The position numbers were made by a program, and so were the translations under genes. From contig NZ_WXVU01000001.1 of the NCBI RefSeq assembly GCF_009900745.1, forward strand, positions 310,001 through 374,000: a stretch of 64,000 bases of DNA. Reading direction: 5' to 3'. Each line of letters opens with the position of its first letter. Position 1 is the stretch's first letter. The notes under the pieces were generated by a model. It was not told the origin of the DNA, searched no databases, and saw nothing but the letters and a program-made list of their open reading frames with translations. Positions 43,103 to 51,460 of this stretch are shown here, one piece after another. The stretch is from Chryseobacterium sp. c4a. GTDB lineage: Bacteria > Bacteroidota > Bacteroidia > Flavobacteriales > Weeksellaceae.

Positions 43103-43899
43103 CAGAAAAAAGGAAAGGAGCCCGTTCTATAAAAGATATTCCTGCTGATATTTTAGTACAATTGAACAGGGGAGAAATTGAAACGGCGAATCTAACAGAA
43201 TGGTTGGCTGTGGATCAAAAACTTTTGTTAGCAAACCTATTGAAACAGAACAATCGTTTAGAATATCTCCAATCTATTTTGAGTAGAGTAGACAAATTGA
43301 AAAAACAAACGGTTAATACCATTAATGAAGCAATTGGTTTGGGAATCCTTGATCTCGCACTCAAAAATCAGGATGAAGAATTTCTTTCAAAGTTATCCAG
43401 TCATCAGGCTGATCTGGTTCGGTGCTGGGCTGCTTATACGATTGGAAGGAATGATACTTTTAACACGATGGAAAAACTAAAAAGAATTCAGCCTTTTGCT
43501 TCGGATACTCATTTTGGAGTAAGAGAAATTTGTTGGATGACGGTACGTCCTGATATTTCAAAGAATCTTACAGAGTCTCTGTCTATTTTATCAGAATGGA
43601 CGAAATATGACAATGAAAATATCAGACGTTTTGCGAGTGAATCTACCAGACCGAGAGGAGTGTGGTGTGAACATATTAGTGAGTTAAAACAAAATCCAGG
43701 ATTAGGGCTGGAAATTTTGGAACCTTTAAAATCAGATTCGTCAAGATACGTTCAGGATAGTGTCGGTAACTGGCTAAATGATGCCAGTAAGTCCCAACCG
43801 GAATTTGTAGTAGAAATTTGTGATGAATGGCTTCGGGAAAGTAGTACAAAGGAAACTCAATATATTGTCAAAAAAGCACTGCGTACCATTCGGAAGTAA
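43099..43899 (+). CDS. AlkD-like HEAT-repeat DNA alkylation repair protein
   Basis: This 266-residue helical protein is made of HEAT-like repeats, visible in SHQADLVRCWAAYTIG, HFGVREICWMTVRPDI, NENIRRFASESTRPRGVWC and SSRYVQDSVGNWLNDASKSQ. The RRFASESTRPR pattern and the spacing of the Trp and Asp residues match AlkD-like and AlkC-like DNA glycosylases that remove 3-alkyl-purines. It is translationally coupled to the peroxiredoxin-like gene (4-base overlap). Together with the HxlR regulator this suggests a small damage-response unit. Confidence 0.82.
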   Translation: MTEKRKGARSIKDIPADILVQLNRGEIETANLTEWLAVDQKLLLANLLKQNNRLEYLQSILSRVDKLKKQTVNTINEAIGLGILDLALKNQDEEFLSKLSSHQADLVRCWAAYTIGRNDTFNTMEKLKRIQPFASDTHFGVREICWMTVRPDISKNLTESLSILSEWTKYDNENIRRFASESTRPRGVWCEHISELKQNPGLGLEILEPLKSDSSRYVQDSVGNWLNDASKSQPEFVVEICDEWLRESSTKETQYIVKKALRTIRK

Positions 43900-43901
43900 A
43901 G

Positions 43902-44249
43902 TTATCCACAATATGGAATTATGGAATATAAACTACTATATCTGTCATTCAATTAAAGGTTTACGAAATATGCCTGTGGAAAAGGTTTTTCAGGAATAAA
44001 TCTAATTTATAGTGTGAAAAAGTTATCCACAAAGTCATCATTTGAATTGAAAATCTGTTCAGATTCTTTCAGAACAAAATCTCAGCTTTGTGTTATATTA
44101 AATTGATTTTTGATGTTGAGTTTTAATTTATCCTAATCAAGGTTTAAAATCTTGAAAAGGATAGAAAGACAGAAATTCATATTGAAGCATATTGAACGTT
44201 AATAAATGAATCATATTAAAATAGTTGGTGTTATCTGTGGTTGAAAAAG
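43902..44249 (+). repeat. 348-base tandem repeat, copy 1
   Basis: The unit consists of a 121-base part with forward box, inverted box and a second forward box, then about 220 bases without a perfect box, ending GTTGGTGTTATCTGTGG. An internal stem TCAAG (44137-44141) / CTTGA (44151-44155) is present. Confidence 0.9.
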
Positions 44250-44597
44250 TTATCCACAATATGAGATTGTAGAATAAAAACAACTATATCTGTCATAAAA
44301 TTAATAGTTTATGAAATGTGCCTGTGGAAAAGGTTTTCCAGAAATAAGTTTCATTTATAGTGTGAAAAAGTTATCCACAAAGTCATCATTTGAATTGAAA
44401 ATCTGTTCAGATTTTTTCAGAACAAAATCTCAGCTTTGTTTTATATTAAATTGATTCTTGATGTTGAGTTTTAATTTATCCTCGTCAAGGTTTAAAACCT
44501 TAACAAGGATAAAAAGTCAGGAATTCATATTGAAGCATTTTGAAAGTCAATAAATGAATCGTATTAAAATAGTTGGTGTTATCTGTGGTGAAAAAAG
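44250..44597 (+). repeat. 348-base tandem repeat, copy 2
   Basis: It has the same length and box order as copy 1, with roughly nine of ten bases identical. The internal stem has changed to AAGG/CCTT within AAGGTTTAAAACCTT (44487-44501), keeping the pairing. Confidence 0.9.
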
Positions 44598-44850
44598 TTA
44601 TCCACAATATGGGATTGTAGAATAAATAATAGTGTATTTATCATAAAATTAAAAGGTTATGAAATATACCTGTGGAAAAGGCTTTTTCAAGAATAAATCT
44701 AATTTTTAGTATAAAAAAGTTATCCACAATATGAGGTTATGGAATAAAAATCACCATATCTGTCATACAATTAATGGTTTATGAAATATGGCTGTGGAAA
44801 AGGTTTTTTCAAGAATAAATCTAATTTGTAGTGCAAAAAAGTTATCCACA
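44598..44850 (+). repeat. Truncated third repeat, 122-base units only
   Basis: Two consecutive 122-base box units (starting 44598 and 44720) and a final box at 44842 follow copy 2. The 220-base part is missing. Sequence between boxes is more diverged than the boxes themselves. Confidence 0.85.
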
Positions 44851-44887
44851 ATATGGAAATGTGGAATTGAACCTTTTCACTTTAAGG

Positions 44888-45649
44888 TTACCATTTTTCA
44901 GTCAGATATTTCCAATATCTTTTAGGAACATGCTGAATGTGAAGCTTTAAATTTTTCCTTTCAACAATATTAGTTTTTGTAAAATACCGTTGCCAAAGCG
45001 TTTGATAGTTTCTTTCTTCATCATGAAATTTTTCCTGATAGTCCTTCATATCCAGTTTTTCATCCGGATAAAAGAAATCAGAAGTTTCCAGGTCATAAAG
45101 AATTCCATAATTTCTTCGTAGATCATAGATCATCCATTTCTGATCCTGGTAGCGGTCACTGAAATGTTTTCTGATTAAAGGAAGAACATTGAAGTCAGGA
45201 TCTATTTTTGAAAAGAAAACACCATCCTGCATTTTTTCAAAACGGACAAAAGCCGTCATTCGGTGACTTTCTCGGTCTACAGATTTACAGATTTTAGAAA
45301 TCTTCATCATGTCGGCATCTGCATAATTTTCCAGAATATTTTTTTCAGGGTGTTTTATAGATTGTTGTACAGCTGATAGTATTGTTTTCTCCAGTTCAGG
45401 ATCTTCAGACAAAAAAACTTTTAAAAGTTTATATATTCCTTGTTTTCCCAGATGTTGTTCTAACTTTTTTAAAACACGTTCAGATTTATCCGTTTGGGTA
45501 ATGACTTCATGAATTTCAGCAAAAATATTTTCCTGATGAAACCTTTCCCTATTTACAATTTCCACCTCTTTATAACGGTATTCAAATACTTCAAATATCG
45601 CTGTGAAAAGGCCGTCGAAACTTCCATCGTAAAGTAGTGTAATCATCAT
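44888..45649 (-). CDS. TIGR03915-family DNA-metabolism protein
   Basis: This 253-residue protein starts MMITLLYDGSFDGLFTAIFE. This N-terminus is the hallmark of the TIGR03915 family, always found beside a radical-SAM partner and proposed to act in DNA repair or modification. The C-terminal half has MTAFVRFEKMQDGVFFSKID, FYPDEKLDMKDYQEKFHDEE, and ends LHIQHVPKRYWKYLTEKW, including the HVPKRYWKYLTE box. It follows the radical-SAM gene by 16 bases on the same strand. Its chemistry is unknown. It is the first gene on one side of the DnaA-box array. Confidence 0.92.
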   Translation of the reverse strand: MMITLLYDGSFDGLFTAIFEVFEYRYKEVEIVNRERFHQENIFAEIHEVITQTDKSERVLKKLEQHLGKQGIYKLLKVFLSEDPELEKTILSAVQQSIKHPEKNILENYADADMMKISKICKSVDRESHRMTAFVRFEKMQDGVFFSKIDPDFNVLPLIRKHFSDRYQDQKWMIYDLRRNYGILYDLETSDFFYPDEKLDMKDYQEKFHDEERNYQTLWQRYFTKTNIVERKNLKLHIQHVPKRYWKYLTEKW

Positions 45650-45665
45650 TTTTGAGATAAAATTT

Positions 45666-46925
45666 TTAAAATAAAGTCAGTTGCTGTGAAAACTGATTGT
45701 GAAACTTAGAAGAGCTACCTCCCATCAACAGCTTCTTTAAATTTTGATGGGTTAAATATTTTAAAAAAGCATTCCCAGCATTAAAATCAATGAAATATTT
45801 AGCTCTGTTAACCGCTGCACCCAATTGTTTCAAATGATCCAGGTTTAAAACCTGAAAACGTCTTGCACTCACAATTTTTTGCGCAGATTTTACTCCAATT
45901 CCAGGGATTCTTAGGATCATCTGATAATCGGCAGTTTGAATATTTACAGGAAACTGATCCAGATGTCGTAGAGCCCAACTTAATTTTGGATCTATTTCTA
46001 AATCCAGAAAAGGAATACTGGGATCTAAAATTTCTTCTGCTTTAAAACCATAAAATCGCATCAGCCAATCCGATTGATACAATCTGTTTTCACGAAGCAT
46101 CGGAACTTCAGTAGTTAAAGAAGGGAGTCTGTTATCTTCTAAAACTGGAACATAACCGGAATAATAGACTCTTTTCAGATTGAAATTTTTATAAAAGTGA
46201 TCCGCTACTTTGATAATTTGCAGATCGTTTTCGTTCGTAGCGCCTACAATCATTTGGGTAGATTGCCCTGCTGGAGCAAACTTGGGAACTTTCTTTAAAA
46301 TCTTTTTCTCATCCTGATACTGGATAATTCCTTTTTGAATAGATCTCATAGGACTAATCATATCCTGTCTGTTCTTTTCAGGAGCTAATAATTTTAAACC
46401 GCTTTCGGTCGGGATTTCCAGGTTTACTGAAAGCCTGTCCGCATAGAGTGCAGCTTCCTGCATCAGATCATCACTTGCTCCCGGAATAGATTTTAAATGA
46501 ATATATCCATTAAAATTCTCTTCCAGACGAAGTTTTTTGGCAACCCGAACAAGCCTTTCCATGGTGGTGTCGGCATTCTTGAAAATTCCGGAACTCAGGA
46601 ACAACCCTTCAATATAATTTCTGCGATAGAAATTAATGGTTAGGTCTACAACTTCCTCAACCGTAAATGCAGCTCTTTTTATATCATTTGAACTTCTGGA
46701 TACACAGTAAGCACAATCATATATACAATGATTGGTCAATAAAATTTTGAGCAAGGAGACACATCTTCCATCTTCAGTATAGGTATGACAAATCCCACTT
46801 ACAGAACTGTCCCCCAAAGCTCCTTTTTTATTTTTCCTCGTTCCTCCGCTTGATGAGCATGAAACATCATACTTTGCCGCATCAGCAAGGATTTCGAGTT
46901 TTTCTTTTAGGCGGTCAAAATTCAT
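45666..46925 (-). CDS. Radical-SAM DNA modification/repair protein (TIGR03916)
   Basis: This 419-residue iron-sulfur protein has the radical-SAM cluster motif HCIYDCAYCVSR (CxxxCxxC) near residue 72. An N-terminal conserved Cys stretch, KYDVSCSSSGGTRKNKKGAL, precedes it, and the TIM-barrel parts GLFLSSGIFKNADTTMERLV and ADRLSVNLEIPTESGLKLLA follow. A helix-hairpin-helix DNA-binding motif, ILRIPGIGVKSAQKIVSARR, lies near residue 335. The combination defines TIGR03916 proteins, thought to act on DNA together with TIGR03915. It is the first gene of the two-gene operon. The reaction is unknown. Confidence 0.93.
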   Translation of the reverse strand: MNFDRLKEKLEILADAAKYDVSCSSSGGTRKNKKGALGDSSVSGICHTYTEDGRCVSLLKILLTNHCIYDCAYCVSRSSNDIKRAAFTVEEVVDLTINFYRRNYIEGLFLSSGIFKNADTTMERLVRVAKKLRLEENFNGYIHLKSIPGASDDLMQEAALYADRLSVNLEIPTESGLKLLAPEKNRQDMISPMRSIQKGIIQYQDEKKILKKVPKFAPAGQSTQMIVGATNENDLQIIKVADHFYKNFNLKRVYYSGYVPVLEDNRLPSLTTEVPMLRENRLYQSDWLMRFYGFKAEEILDPSIPFLDLEIDPKLSWALRHLDQFPVNIQTADYQMILRIPGIGVKSAQKIVSARRFQVLNLDHLKQLGAAVNRAKYFIDFNAGNAFLKYLTHQNLKKLLMGGSSSKFHNQFSQQLTLF

Positions 46926-47023
46926 ACTCTAAACGATTTGATATGATTTGTATCAATAGTTATTTTAAAATGTGTTCAAATTTAGTTCCAAAATTGATAA
47001 ATGTCAACCTTTTTTCATAGAAG

Positions 47024-47032
47024 TTATCAACA
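47024..47032 (+). other. Single variant DnaA box
   Basis: TTATCAACA is one base from the consensus and lies 58 bases before the HMG-CoA reductase start. Isolated boxes of this type also occur by chance. Confidence 0.3.
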
Positions 47033-47081
47033 AAAAAGAGTCTCAAAATCATTATATTTACGCCTCATTAAAGTTTATATC

Positions 47082-48410
47082 ATGAATCATAAACCGATCG
47101 AAGGTTTTTCCAAGCTACCAAAGCAGGGGAAAATCGACTGGCTTGTAAACGAATATCTTGAAGGAAATCAGGAATATCAAAATATATTAAAACAATATTG
47201 GAATGACGATGCAGATCTTCAGAAGCTTCACGAAGAATTTTCTGAAAATACGATTTCCAATTTCTATATGCCTTACGGAATCGCGCCGAACTTTTTAATT
47301 GATGGAAAACTATTGGCACTTCCAATGGCTGTTGAAGAAAGTTCAGTAGTAGCAGCAGCTTCCAAGGCCGCAAAATTCTGGATTGATAAAGGAGGTTTTA
47401 AAACAACCATCATCAATACAGAGAAGTTGGGACACACTCATTTTATCTTCAATGTAGAGTCTCATAAACTATTGCATTTTTTTAATTTCAGCTTAAAGAA
47501 AAAATTACTGGAAGCTACAGAAGAGATCACTGCGAATATGAGAAGACGTGGTGGCGGTATTCTGAACATCAGCCTTGTGGATAAAACTGCAGAAATGCCC
47601 AATTACTATCAGCTGAAAGCAAGTTTTGATACCGTAGACTCAATGGGAGCTAATTTTATCAATTCATGTCTTGAACAGTTTGGAAAAACATTGAGACAGG
47701 AAGTAGCAACCAGCGAAGATTTTACTCAGGAAGAAAAGCACTCATTACAGATCGTGATGAATATTCTTTCCAATTTTACCCCTGACTGTATCGTAAGAGC
47801 TGAGGTGTCTTGTAAAATGGAAGATTTAAAAGATGACAGCGGAATTTCTCCTGAAGAATTTGCTTCAAAATTTAAACAAGCTGTTACGATCGCTGAAATT
47901 GAACCTTACCGTGCCACTACTCACAATAAAGGAGTGATGAATGGAGTAGATGCCGTAGTGATTGCGACAGGAAATGACTTTAGAGCAACCGAAGCTTGTG
48001 CTCATGCCTATGCAGCAAGAGACGGACAATACAGATCTTTGACACACTGCACAACAGATAACGGAGTTTTCAGATTCTGGATCGATCTTCCGATTTCTGT
48101 AGGAGTAGTAGGTGGATTAACGAATCTTCACCCGTTGGTAAAATTCTCTTTAGCATTACTTGGAAAACCATCTGCTCAGGAATTAATGAGTATTCTGGCA
48201 GTTTCAGGATTAGCTCAGAATTTTGCTGCGCTACGTTCATTAGTAACCACAGGAATTCAAAAAGGGCATATGAAAATGCACTTACTGAACATTCTGAATC
48301 AATTGGGAGCTACAGAAGAAGAAAAACAGCATTTTGTGACTTACTTCAAAGATAAGACGGTGAGTCATCATGAGGTAATCAATGAGTTTAACCGAATGAG
48401 AGGAAACTAA
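47082..48410 (+). CDS. Hydroxymethylglutaryl-CoA reductase, class II
   Basis: This 442-residue enzyme of mevalonate metabolism interconverts HMG-CoA and mevalonate. Class II motifs are visible: LALPMAVEESSVVAAASKAA (catalytic Glu), ATTHNKGVMNGVDAVVIATG (catalytic Lys), GNDFRATEACAHAYAARDGQ (Asp) and the C-terminal QKGHMKMHLLNI (His). Databases call this class degradative, but flavobacteria use the mevalonate route for isoprenoids, so synthesis is likely here. ATG 47082 is preferred to an upstream frame start at 47001. A TATATTTAC -7 variant lies near 47053. The small gene at 48410 overlaps its stop by one base. Confidence 0.93.
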   Translation: MNHKPIEGFSKLPKQGKIDWLVNEYLEGNQEYQNILKQYWNDDADLQKLHEEFSENTISNFYMPYGIAPNFLIDGKLLALPMAVEESSVVAAASKAAKFWIDKGGFKTTIINTEKLGHTHFIFNVESHKLLHFFNFSLKKKLLEATEEITANMRRRGGGILNISLVDKTAEMPNYYQLKASFDTVDSMGANFINSCLEQFGKTLRQEVATSEDFTQEEKHSLQIVMNILSNFTPDCIVRAEVSCKMEDLKDDSGISPEEFASKFKQAVTIAEIEPYRATTHNKGVMNGVDAVVIATGNDFRATEACAHAYAARDGQYRSLTHCTTDNGVFRFWIDLPISVGVVGGLTNLHPLVKFSLALLGKPSAQELMSILAVSGLAQNFAALRSLVTTGIQKGHMKMHLLNILNQLGATEEEKQHFVTYFKDKTVSHHEVINEFNRMRGN

Positions 48411-48577
48411 TGTTACAGATAATTCTGCCCATCCTATTTCTGGCCTTTGGATTCTTTTTAAAGAAAACAACATCCCCAGGTTTCAGAGCTTCCAAGAAAT
48501 TTGCCAATATGTTTATTATACTGGGAATTTCTACTTTGGTGGCCAAGTTTATTTTAATGTATTTAAATTCGAAATAG
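48410..48577 (+). CDS. 55-residue two-helix membrane microprotein
   Basis: The start codon shares its A with the TAA stop of the reductase gene (TAATG), and the stop TAG shares its G with the GTG start of the next gene. The protein reads MLQIILPILFLAFGFFLKKT, a polar KKTTSPGFRASKKFAN loop and a second helix MFIILGISTLVAKFILMYL. Two membrane helices joined by a basic loop, and one-base junctions on both sides, argue for a real, translationally coupled gene. The family is not recognised. It is short enough to be missed by ordinary gene finding. Confidence 0.75.
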   Translation: MLQIILPILFLAFGFFLKKTTSPGFRASKKFANMFIILGISTLVAKFILMYLNSK

Positions 48578-49662
48578 TGAAGAAAAGAGTCTTATTTTTT
48601 ATGCTTATTTCCAGTTTAGGTTTTTCACAGAAAAATTTAAAAATATCGGATTTACGGCCAAAGACTGAAGACTCTACTTTTCCGCTGATTTCCTATCCTG
48701 AAAATCCTTTAGTTGAAAATAAAATAAATACATTTTTACAGGTTAATGAATTAGAACATGTTCCGAATTCAGGGTCTAATCCATTTAAACTGGTCTCTAC
48801 AGGGACAACTTCTTATGCTAACTATGTTTATTTCTATAGTTGGAAAAAATTGGAAGTCCCTAAAAATATTCTGAGTATTGAAATGGAAGGAGAAGCCTCA
48901 GGAGCCTATCCTGAAGGTTTTGAGATTTGGCAAAATTTTGATTTGAGAACCGGGAATTTTATCAATGCCCAGGATCTGTTTCAGACTAATGCAGTGAAGA
49001 CCGTGGAACGCTTGATTGAACAGAAAGTCAAGAAAAGGATAAATAATTTTCTGGTCAAATTGAAGGCCGAAAAGAATCCATCTGAAGAAACAGAAGATCA
49101 GATCGCCATTTATGAAGGTTGTTCTACAGGAGGATCTTTAGACTATGTCAGGTATTTCTTCGGAAAAGATAAACTGACATTTGTTGTCGGAAGATGTTCC
49201 AATCATGCCATGAGGGCTTTAGATGATCTTGGAAGTCACAAACTTGAATTTACCTATAAAGAGCTGGAAAAATACTGGAGCCCTTATGCAAAAAATTTAC
49301 TTAACGGATCTGATAAAATAGAAAAGACCAGTTTCAGAAATAAACTGTATAAAGGAAAAATTGATGGTAAGTATCCTGTTACCGTTTTTATTAGTCGTTT
49401 TTATTCTGCTGATGATTCATCAGGAAAGAGCTCCTTTAATGCAGAGTATTGGTATGACAAAAACAAAAAATTGATTCAATGGGACGGACAGCTGAAAGGA
49501 AATCACATCTCAATCACTGAAAATGACCATTATGATGAAGCTACAAGCCAATGGATTCCGAGAGCTTTTGTAGAAGCAGAAATAAAAGGAAGTACCATTA
49601 CCGGAACCTGGCAGGATTATAAGACAAAAAAATATTTAAGTATAGAACTAGAAGAGTTATAA
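48577..49662 (+). CDS. Exported DUF3298/DUF4163-like protein
   Basis: This 361-residue protein starts at GTG 48577, whose G ends the previous stop codon. Its signal peptide is VKKRVLFFMLISSLGFSQ. The region around residues 85-230 shows the DUF4163/DUF3298 pattern (EGFEIWQNFDLRTGNFINAQ, DLFQTNAVKTVERLIEQKVK, KLTFVVGRCSNHAMRALDDL), as in RsiV-like and lysozyme-binding proteins. The C-terminal 110 residues form a separate beta domain. It is probably periplasmic. It lies in a compact run of plus-strand genes with DUF423 (1 base apart) and ClC. Confidence 0.8.
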   Translation: MKKRVLFFMLISSLGFSQKNLKISDLRPKTEDSTFPLISYPENPLVENKINTFLQVNELEHVPNSGSNPFKLVSTGTTSYANYVYFYSWKKLEVPKNILSIEMEGEASGAYPEGFEIWQNFDLRTGNFINAQDLFQTNAVKTVERLIEQKVKKRINNFLVKLKAEKNPSEETEDQIAIYEGCSTGGSLDYVRYFFGKDKLTFVVGRCSNHAMRALDDLGSHKLEFTYKELEKYWSPYAKNLLNGSDKIEKTSFRNKLYKGKIDGKYPVTVFISRFYSADDSSGKSSFNAEYWYDKNKKLIQWDGQLKGNHISITENDHYDEATSQWIPRAFVEAEIKGSTITGTWQDYKTKKYLSIELEEL

Positions 49663-49663
49663 A

Positions 49664-50050
49664 ATGAAAACAATTACTTTAATTTTTGGAGCTGCTTACG
49701 GAATGATATCCGTGATCTTGGGTGCATTCGGAGCACATGCTTTAAAGAAAATATTAGCGGTGGAAAGACTGGAAAGTTTTGAAACAGGAGTACGATATCA
49801 GATGTATGCAGCCTTTTTTCTACTGATCATCGGGTATATCTTAAAATTTGAAACTTCTGCTGAAAGATGGACATCCATTTTAATGATTGCAGGAACCCTT
49901 TTATTCTCCGTGAGTATTTATTTCCTAAGCATGCAGGATTACCTGGGAATGAACCTTAAATTCTTAGGGCCTATCACTCCGCTTGGAGGTTTGATGATGA
50001 TCTTAAGCTGGGGAATGCTAATTCTTTATTTTGCTAAAAATAAAATCTAA
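49664..50050 (+). CDS. DUF423 inner-membrane protein
   Basis: This 128-residue protein has four hydrophobic helices and the family signature SVILGAFGAHALKKILAVER, SFETGVRYQMYAAFFLLIIG and the second-half FLGPITPLGGLMMILSWGML. It belongs to DUF423 (YgdD-like) integral membrane proteins of unknown function, widespread in bacteria. It starts one base after the preceding stop, and the ClC gene starts two bases after its own stop, so the genes are tightly cotranscribed. Confidence 0.92.
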   Translation: MKTITLIFGAAYGMISVILGAFGAHALKKILAVERLESFETGVRYQMYAAFFLLIIGYILKFETSAERWTSILMIAGTLLFSVSIYFLSMQDYLGMNLKFLGPITPLGGLMMILSWGMLILYFAKNKI

Positions 50051-50052
50051 GA

Positions 50053-51330
50053 ATGAAAATTAATAGAAGAAGACGGCTTATAAGAACGTTCAACCTTTTA
50101 GATCAACCCATCAGGTTTAACCCGTTTGTATTCAGCCGTACTTTTTTTATGTGGGCCTTTACAGGTCTGGTAGGTGGCATCATTGCCGGCGGATATTGGA
50201 TTGTATTGGAACATTTTACTGAGTTTTTAGCCCATTTTCAAGGCTGGCAGGTGATTCCAACCATGGCTATTTGTGGTCTGCTAGCAGGATTGGTGATTCA
50301 TTTCATTGGTGATCCTGGAGAAATCCATCTGATTGTGAATAATATCAGGTTCAATAAAGGAAAGCTGGAACCTAAAAACAACCCATCTATGATTTTGTCT
50401 TCACTTTTTTGTGTGGCATCAGGAGGAAGTTTAGGGCCTGAAGCTCCTTTAGTACAAGTTACCGGATCTACCGGAACCTGGCTTGGAAAAATTTTCAGAT
50501 TAAAAGGTGAGGAGCTGCGTTCGTTAAGTATTGCAGGGATGGCGTCAGGTTTTACTGCACTTTTTGGAGCGCCGCTTGGAGGAAGTCTTTTCTCCCTGGA
50601 AATTTTGCATCACAAACATGCAGTTGAATATTACAAGGCTATTATTCCGGCTTTAGTAGCAAGTTGTTTTAGTTATCTGATGTTTGCTTTGATTATTCAT
50701 TTGGGAATCGGGGCAACATGGGATTTGAAAGCATACCATTACACCGGAGTATATGATTTTTTATATGCTACTTTATTTGGAATTGTAGGAACTTTGTTTG
50801 GTTGGATTTTTATTTTTGTAGTTAAGTTTTTCAAAAAGATTTTTGAATACAGAAAATTTCCAATCTATATCAAAACATTTGTAGGGGGGATTATTCTAGG
50901 AATTATTGCTTATAACTTTCCTATTACAAGATACTTTGGACACAACGAGATCAATCAGCTAATCGGCGGGAACTTCGGATTAAACTTCCTTATCCTTGTC
51001 CTGATCTTTAAAATATTAGCCATTGCCATTACAGTAACTTCTGGATGGAGAGGAGGTTTTATTATTCCTCTTTTCTTTGTAGGAACGACATTAGGATTAA
51101 TTATTCATAATTTATTTCCGAGTGTAGATACTACCTTAGCCATTGTAAGCTGCATGGCGGCAATTAATGCCTGTGTAACCAGAACACCGATGAGTACTAC
51201 CATTATTCTGGGAACACTAACTGGGTTTACTTATTTTGTTCCGATTCTGTTTGCCAGTCTTACAGGGTATTTTCTTGCTCCAAGAATTCCATTTATCGGA
51301 TCACAGTCTGAAAAATTAGCGGAAGAATAA
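50053..51330 (+). CDS. ClC-family chloride channel/antiporter
   Basis: This 425-residue membrane protein has about 10-12 helices. It shows ClC selectivity-filter motifs: SGGSLGPEAPLVQVTGSTGT (the GxxGP region, here SLGPEAP instead of REGP), then GMASGFTALFGAPLGGSLFS and the late GWRGGFIIPLFFVGTTLGLI. The usual gating glutamate of GREGP is displaced to the GPE position, typical for one branch of bacterial ClCs. It probably moves chloride or fluoride-like anions, perhaps with proton exchange. It is the last gene of a compact run from 47082. Confidence 0.88.
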   Translation: MKINRRRRLIRTFNLLDQPIRFNPFVFSRTFFMWAFTGLVGGIIAGGYWIVLEHFTEFLAHFQGWQVIPTMAICGLLAGLVIHFIGDPGEIHLIVNNIRFNKGKLEPKNNPSMILSSLFCVASGGSLGPEAPLVQVTGSTGTWLGKIFRLKGEELRSLSIAGMASGFTALFGAPLGGSLFSLEILHHKHAVEYYKAIIPALVASCFSYLMFALIIHLGIGATWDLKAYHYTGVYDFLYATLFGIVGTLFGWIFIFVVKFFKKIFEYRKFPIYIKTFVGGIILGIIAYNFPITRYFGHNEINQLIGGNFGLNFLILVLIFKILAIAITVTSGWRGGFIIPLFFVGTTLGLIIHNLFPSVDTTLAIVSCMAAINACVTRTPMSTTIILGTLTGFTYFVPILFASLTGYFLAPRIPFIGSQSEKLAEE

Positions 51331-51392
51331 GGGAAAATATGCAAACATGTCAAAAATCAAGGAACTAATCTTTAATTTTTGAATGAAGAATC

Positions 51393-51422
51393 TTGAACTT
51401 CCATGTCTTTTTAGTAAATTTG
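51393..51422 (+). promoter_or_regulatory. Promoter of sucC
   Basis: TTG (51393-51395), 19 bases, TAAATTTG (51415-51422): an exact Bacteroidota -33/-7 promoter, about 35 bases before the sucC start. Confidence 0.8.
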
Positions 51423-51460
51423 TCAACCTTTAAATATTAAAATAAAATAATAAAAATAAT

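Larger units (their letters stand above)
43900..44887. other. Tandem DnaA-box array: candidate oriC
   Basis: No gene lies in this 988-base convergent gap. Perfect TTATCCACA boxes occur at 43902, 44023, 44250, 44371, 44598, 44720 and 44842 (plus strand). TGTGGAAAA (DnaA box TTTTCCACA on the minus strand) occurs at 43975, 44323, 44671 and 44793. Boxes repeat with a 121/122-base and a 348-base period. AT-rich stretches (for example 44080-44220) could unwind. This is what a bacterial replication origin looks like; a DnaA-titration site (datA-like) is the alternative. Single boxes elsewhere in the window are rare. Confidence 0.75.

Noticed and set aside
43902..44850. Possible CRISPR array
   Set aside because: The repeated blocks are hundreds of bases long and the intervening sequence is itself repeated, so there are no unique spacers. 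No cas gene is near.
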